Shown piece by piece: positions 60,601 through 64,000 of a stretch of 64,000 nucleotides of DNA. Within the stretch, counting starts at the first letter, position 1; every line of letters begins with the position of its first letter. Made by a program: the position numbers and the translations under genes. The notes below the pieces were generated by a model that was not told the DNA's origin, ran no database searches, and saw only the letters and a program-made list of their open reading frames with translations. This DNA comes from Bathynomus jamesi (lineage: Eukaryota > Arthropoda > Malacostraca > Isopoda > Cirolanidae): positions 897,501 through 961,500 of the forward strand of contig JAJOZX010000874.1 in the NCBI GenBank assembly GCA_023014485.1, given 5' to 3'.

Positions 60601-61360
60601 CGTAGACGCATCCGCTATTTGCAATTGACGTTCATCCCATCCAGAAGACTACACCTCTCGCTGCTGCCGCACCGACCAAGGGTCTCCGTAGGTCCGGACA
60701 GTCCCAAACGTGTCGCAGCTACCAACTGGCAAACACTCGCGACACCACAGGCGTCACGGATTTCCTGCCAGGAGCGACAGCGAGATGCAGCCCCTTACTA
60801 AGTCTTACTAGTCAATCACAAGCGGCCAGACTCTTAGAATCCAGTGTTCAAGGGATATCCCACCAGACCCAGAGGCTACGTCCGAGAGTTTACGCTGGCG
60901 TGGTTGCAGGGGGCTGGTCAGGCCATTACGCGTTAGGAATGGGCTTAACGGGGCACTAGCCACACTCCATAGATCGCGCCCACGCGCCTGGGACCCCTCC
61001 ATCCCAGTCTCTCACGACCTACGAGCGTTAAATGATGTTATTTATAGAGGTACCAAAGCCCCTCTTCCCACGCATGATGTAGCAGTAGGGTCCTAATAAT
61101 AAAAGAAGAGAAAAAGACTTAATACTAAAAGAAAAGGGATTTTTTTCAGTCAGAGGAGAGCATCCTTAACCTAAGCTAAAAGGACAGAGTAGGGATGGGA
61201 TAGAGTACTAGTAACCCACGGGACAGGATTGTGCAACAGACTTCACCCGCCCTCCCGAAAGAGAGAGAGAGAACCTAAAGGAACTGGCATCCAATTTCTC
61301 TAGAATCCCACGACTCGGGACCGTAGGGCTGTCACACCCCAAATATAAAGTTTACAACAC
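60601..61360. other. CR1 5' region and unassigned sequence
   Basis: 60540-60800 is GC-richer and probably the 5' UTR of CR1 copy A. 60800-61250 has no recognised feature, and a short (GA)n is at 61260-61272. No gene supported. Confidence 0.45.
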
Positions 61361-61512
61361 CCAAAAGAAATGTGCATAACCTTTATGCCCCCTGCGAGAT
61401 GGAGAGAGGAAGAGTTACAACGCGTTACAAGGAAAAAAAGTACCTCAAAAGGCCTTGCGCATACCGAGGAGGTACCAATGGCAACGGGTGCCAGGGAAAA
61501 TTTTCTATACAC

Positions 61513-62925
61513 TCAAATAGTGTGCAAGATTTGGTCTAACCTTTTCTTGAAATTACCCACAGAGGAACTGTTCACAACTTCTGAAGGTAACCTGTTCCAC
61601 GTGTCACAGATCTTATACGTAAAGTAATTCCCACACACACTAGTCCTAAAACGTTTCAAATCCAACTTCCAACCATTGTTGCGAGTTGGGTTATCATTTA
61701 AACTGAACGTGCTTCTAAAATCGACATCGTTGAACCCGCGTAAGAGCTTGAAAACTTCGATCAGTTGACCGCGCAGCCTCCGAGTTTCCAGCGAAAACAA
61801 GTTCAGGGCGCGTAACCGTCGATTGTAGCCCATATGCCTAACGAAAGGGATTAACTTTGTGGCCCTCGCCTGCACTCGCTCCAGCCTCTCAATATCTTTC
61901 TTGAGGGTGGGCGACCAGAACTGCACTGCATAATCCAGGTGCGGCCGAACCAGGAAATTGTACAGAGAGAGCACAATCTCCTTGTTTCGAAACTGAAATT
62001 GCCTCCTGATATAACCCAACAGCTTCTGGGCTTTCTTTTCCACCTCTACGCACTGTTTGGTAAACTTAAGGTCGCTGCTAATTAGCACACCCAAGTCCTT
62101 TTGCAAATCAGTCTCCTCGATATTACTCCCCAACATCGAGTAGTCCGACTTGGGATTGGCATAGCCAATGTGCATCACTGCATTTACCCAAGTTAAACGG
62201 CATTTGCCATTTTTTCGGACCACTCTCCTATCCTACCTAGGTCCGCACGCAGTTGCTCGATCGCTTCGGGCGTCCCAACATTGACCCCAAGCTTGGTGTC
62301 ACCAGCGAATTTGGCGATCCGACTGACGATGCCACCGTCTGTATCATTATGTAAATGATAAACAACAGTGGCCCCTAAACGGAACCCTGAGGAACCCCAC
62401 TAGTGACCGAGGCCCAACCCTAGCTAACCCCTTTAATTACAACCCTCTGCCGCCTATTCTTCAGCCAGTTTTCAATCCACCTACCTACTTCCCCACCGAT
62501 ACTCACGCGAACGCACTTTCGCTATTAGCCGGCGGTGAGGTACCTTATCAAAGGCTTTCTGAAAGTCGAGATAAAGTATATCAATCGCCCTACTCTTATC
62601 GTACTCACTCAACATGACGTGGAAAAACTCGAGCAAGTTGGCGAGACACGACCTATGCCGTCTAAACCCATGCTGCGAGTCCCCAAGCAGCGTGTAGGAA
62701 TCCAAATGGTCAACGATCCTATCCGCTGTTATCCCCTCTAATAATTTACCTACAACTGAAGTGAGACTGATGGGACGATAGTTCCCTGGACTTTCGTGAT
62801 CCCCTTTCTTAAAGATAGGGGTCACGTTGGCTTCCCTCCAGTCACCAGGCACCTGGCCCGTCTCCAACGATTTGTTGAAGACTGTAGCCAGGTGAGGAGC
62901 CACCTGGTCGCGCACCTCCCGCAAC
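61513..62925 (-). pseudogene. CR1 reverse transcriptase, C-terminal two-thirds
   Basis: The frame 62925-62481 includes REVRDQVAPHLATVFNKSLE, GDWREANVTPIFKKGDHESP, GNYRPISLTSVVGKLLEGIT and DILYLDFQKAFDKVPHRRLI. After frame changes (about 62.5-62.2 kb, through the catalytic box region near 62.31 kb) the frame 62223-61513 is open for 236 codons: SDYSMLGSNIEETDLQKDLG, VRPHLDYAVQFWSPTLKKDI and ICDTWNRLPSEVVNSSSVGN. Better preserved than copy A in the tail. Confidence 0.92.
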
Positions 62926-63806
62926 CGGTCGACAACACCCATTGGGTAAGTTGTGAGAATTTCCATTAGGTAGACTCTTCGCTCACATTGCTACGGGGAT
63001 TAATTCAACTGGTAGATACGTGAGGAGGGCGGGACTAAAACTCACAAGCTCACCCCTCGCATAGATGTTACCTACCTATTGAAGCTCACGAGATTTCGGC
63101 ACCTTTAGAGCCCAATCTGCGACCTTCATTCTCGAGCTTATTGCCGAACGTACCCCTTAGGGGCCGCCGTAGGCACCGGGGAGTAGTCGTCTCCCTCGCG
63201 ACTAGGCGTTAGTTACGACATTGATGGAAAATTTTTGGCCGAATCATAGGGCCTATCCGCGCTACTTATAAGTCAACGCATAGGTCATAGAGGGGTCTGG
63301 GGCCGGGCTGGGATCACCTCGGCCTTCCCGTTTCATAGGTGCTTCTTGACACGGCCAAACTTCGATAGGAACCCGGGGAACGGAGACTTAATTAAACGGC
63401 GACAAGCGGCTACTTTACGCGGCTATATGCCTCGTCTCCAAAAATCTATCGGTTGTCCCGTACCACGTTTGGACTTATCGGCGAACCCACGACTCGGGGG
63501 ACCCTATACCGGCCGGAGATACGCGATCCCCGGCGGGCCTATCCATAGGCTAAAAGATAGGTGAAAAGTTTTCCCCCCGACTACTAGCCCGAAACTTGAA
63601 TCATAGGCGAATCCCCGAGGTGAAACGGTCGGTCACGTGTCAAAACTCCACCTCCAACATCGGTAGGAGATGGGGGATCTCCTTAACCCCGCACCCCTTC
63701 GTAAATTCCTTCAAAACCTATGCGGAGGCAACTAACCGGTAGTTTCCTGAGAGGGCCATAGGTCCTATACCCAGGGACCACTCGTAATTGCCGTTTTAGT
63801 CCCACG
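62926..63806. other. Unidentified 881-bp insert in CR1 copy B
   Basis: Copy A reads continuously across this point (CCCGCAACACTCTGGGG). Copy B leaves it after GCAAC (62925) and returns at ACACTCTGGGG (63807). The insert is GC-richer than its surroundings, stop-filled, and repeats CATAGG at least six times (for example 63245, 63280, 63334, 63544, 63603, 63753). No terminal inverted repeats, no coding, no convincing rRNA or mitochondrial similarity that I can recall. Confidence 0.7.
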
Positions 63807-64000
63807 ACACTCTGGGGAGAAACTGGTCTGGCCCAGGAGCCTTAAACGTGCTCAGTTTGTCTATTCTATCGGCAACGACTGTCGCGGTACATCGAACACT
63901 ATCCAGGCCAGCACCTTCGTGCCTCACGCCTGGCTCGGGGATGATGCGGGTGTCCTCCCTGGTGAACACTCCCGCAAAGTACTCAATAAGCACATTGGCG
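63807..64000 (-). pseudogene. CR1 reverse transcriptase, N-terminal part
   Basis: EYFAGVFTREDTRIIPEPG and KLSTFKAPGPDQFLPRV correspond to 58430-58250 of copy A. Truncated by the window edge upstream and by the 881-bp insert downstream. Confidence 0.9.

Larger units (their letters stand above)
61390..64000 (-). mobile_element. CR1-type LINE, copy B (5' part beyond the window, interrupted)
   Basis: Same element as copy A from the 3' end to the start of the reverse transcriptase. It is interrupted at 62926-63806 by unrelated sequence and runs off the window at 64000. Confidence 0.92.

Noticed and set aside
62926..63806. Ribosomal RNA or mitochondrial fragment
   Set aside because: GC-rich and structured-looking, but no conserved rRNA core or mitochondrial gene segment recognised; left as unidentified.

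Overview
The window reads as intergenic DNA from a large, AT-rich, repeat-laden animal genome. The long (AT)n, (AC)n and (GA)n tracts, the element mix (CR1 and CCCH-type LINEs, mariner, hAT, Helitron-like elements, Polintons, tRNA-derived SINEs) and the TATA/TCAGT promoter suggest an arthropod, plausibly a crustacean; that assignment is inference. I recognise no host single-copy gene. Nearly every coding stretch belongs to a mobile element, most are broken by frameshifts, and many elements are nested.

Layout. 1-2.4 kb: simple repeats and a Tc1-like scrap. 2.42-4.04 kb: a decayed hAT element. 4.06-6.09 kb: an internally deleted element with TAGGGTGGTCCACA ends. 6.5-12.1 kb: G-rich minisatellites, dispersed repeats, large palindromes and two Helitron-like elements whose ends can be set to the base. 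12.1-21.25 kb: Polinton copy 1 (virion genes on -, DNA polymerase on +), cut off in the polymerase, internally deleted, and with its capsid gene split by a transposon (13348-16003). 21.25-23.3 kb: a decayed putative transposase with an HWDGK/FDTTASNTG signature. 23.3-27.6 kb: simple repeats, a DD41D mariner, a hAT MITE with perfect 8-bp TSDs, SINE and LINE scraps. 27.66-31.41 kb: a long-TIR hAT-like element holding SINEs, two MITEs and a second copy of the transposon family seen in Polinton 1, here with an intact 541-codon gene. 31.7-35.0 kb: a LINE on -. 35.1-42.2 kb: a palindrome with a hammerhead-like core, a DD34D mariner, another HWD/DTTASNTG copy with a nested hAT MITE, tandem repeats, and a mariner foldback. 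42.3-55.9 kb: Polinton copy 2, inverted relative to copy 1, almost complete in gene content but full of frameshifts. 56.5-64 kb: a SINE tail, (GA)n, and two CR1 copies on -, one carrying an unidentified 881-bp insert.

How genes fit together. Polinton 2 has two divergent blocks. Leftward: protein-primed-type DNA polymerase B and three accessory ORFs. Rightward: packaging ATPase, a small conserved protein, a GEVIVEG-domain protein, integrase with chromodomain, minor capsid protein, a basic core-like protein, major capsid protein, and adenovirus-like protease, several with overlapping stop/start codons. At the right edge a convergent two-exon gene with TATA, CCAAT and GC boxes looks regulatory.

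The strongest candidate for something undescribed is the transposon family at 13348-16003 and 28812-31230. The sites where both copies interrupt known sequences show termini of CAC(T/C)(G/A), a 3-bp TAA/TTA duplication, and a zinc-finger protein with a candidate DDE triad. That suggests a divergent relative of the CACTA/Mirage/Chapaev superfamily.
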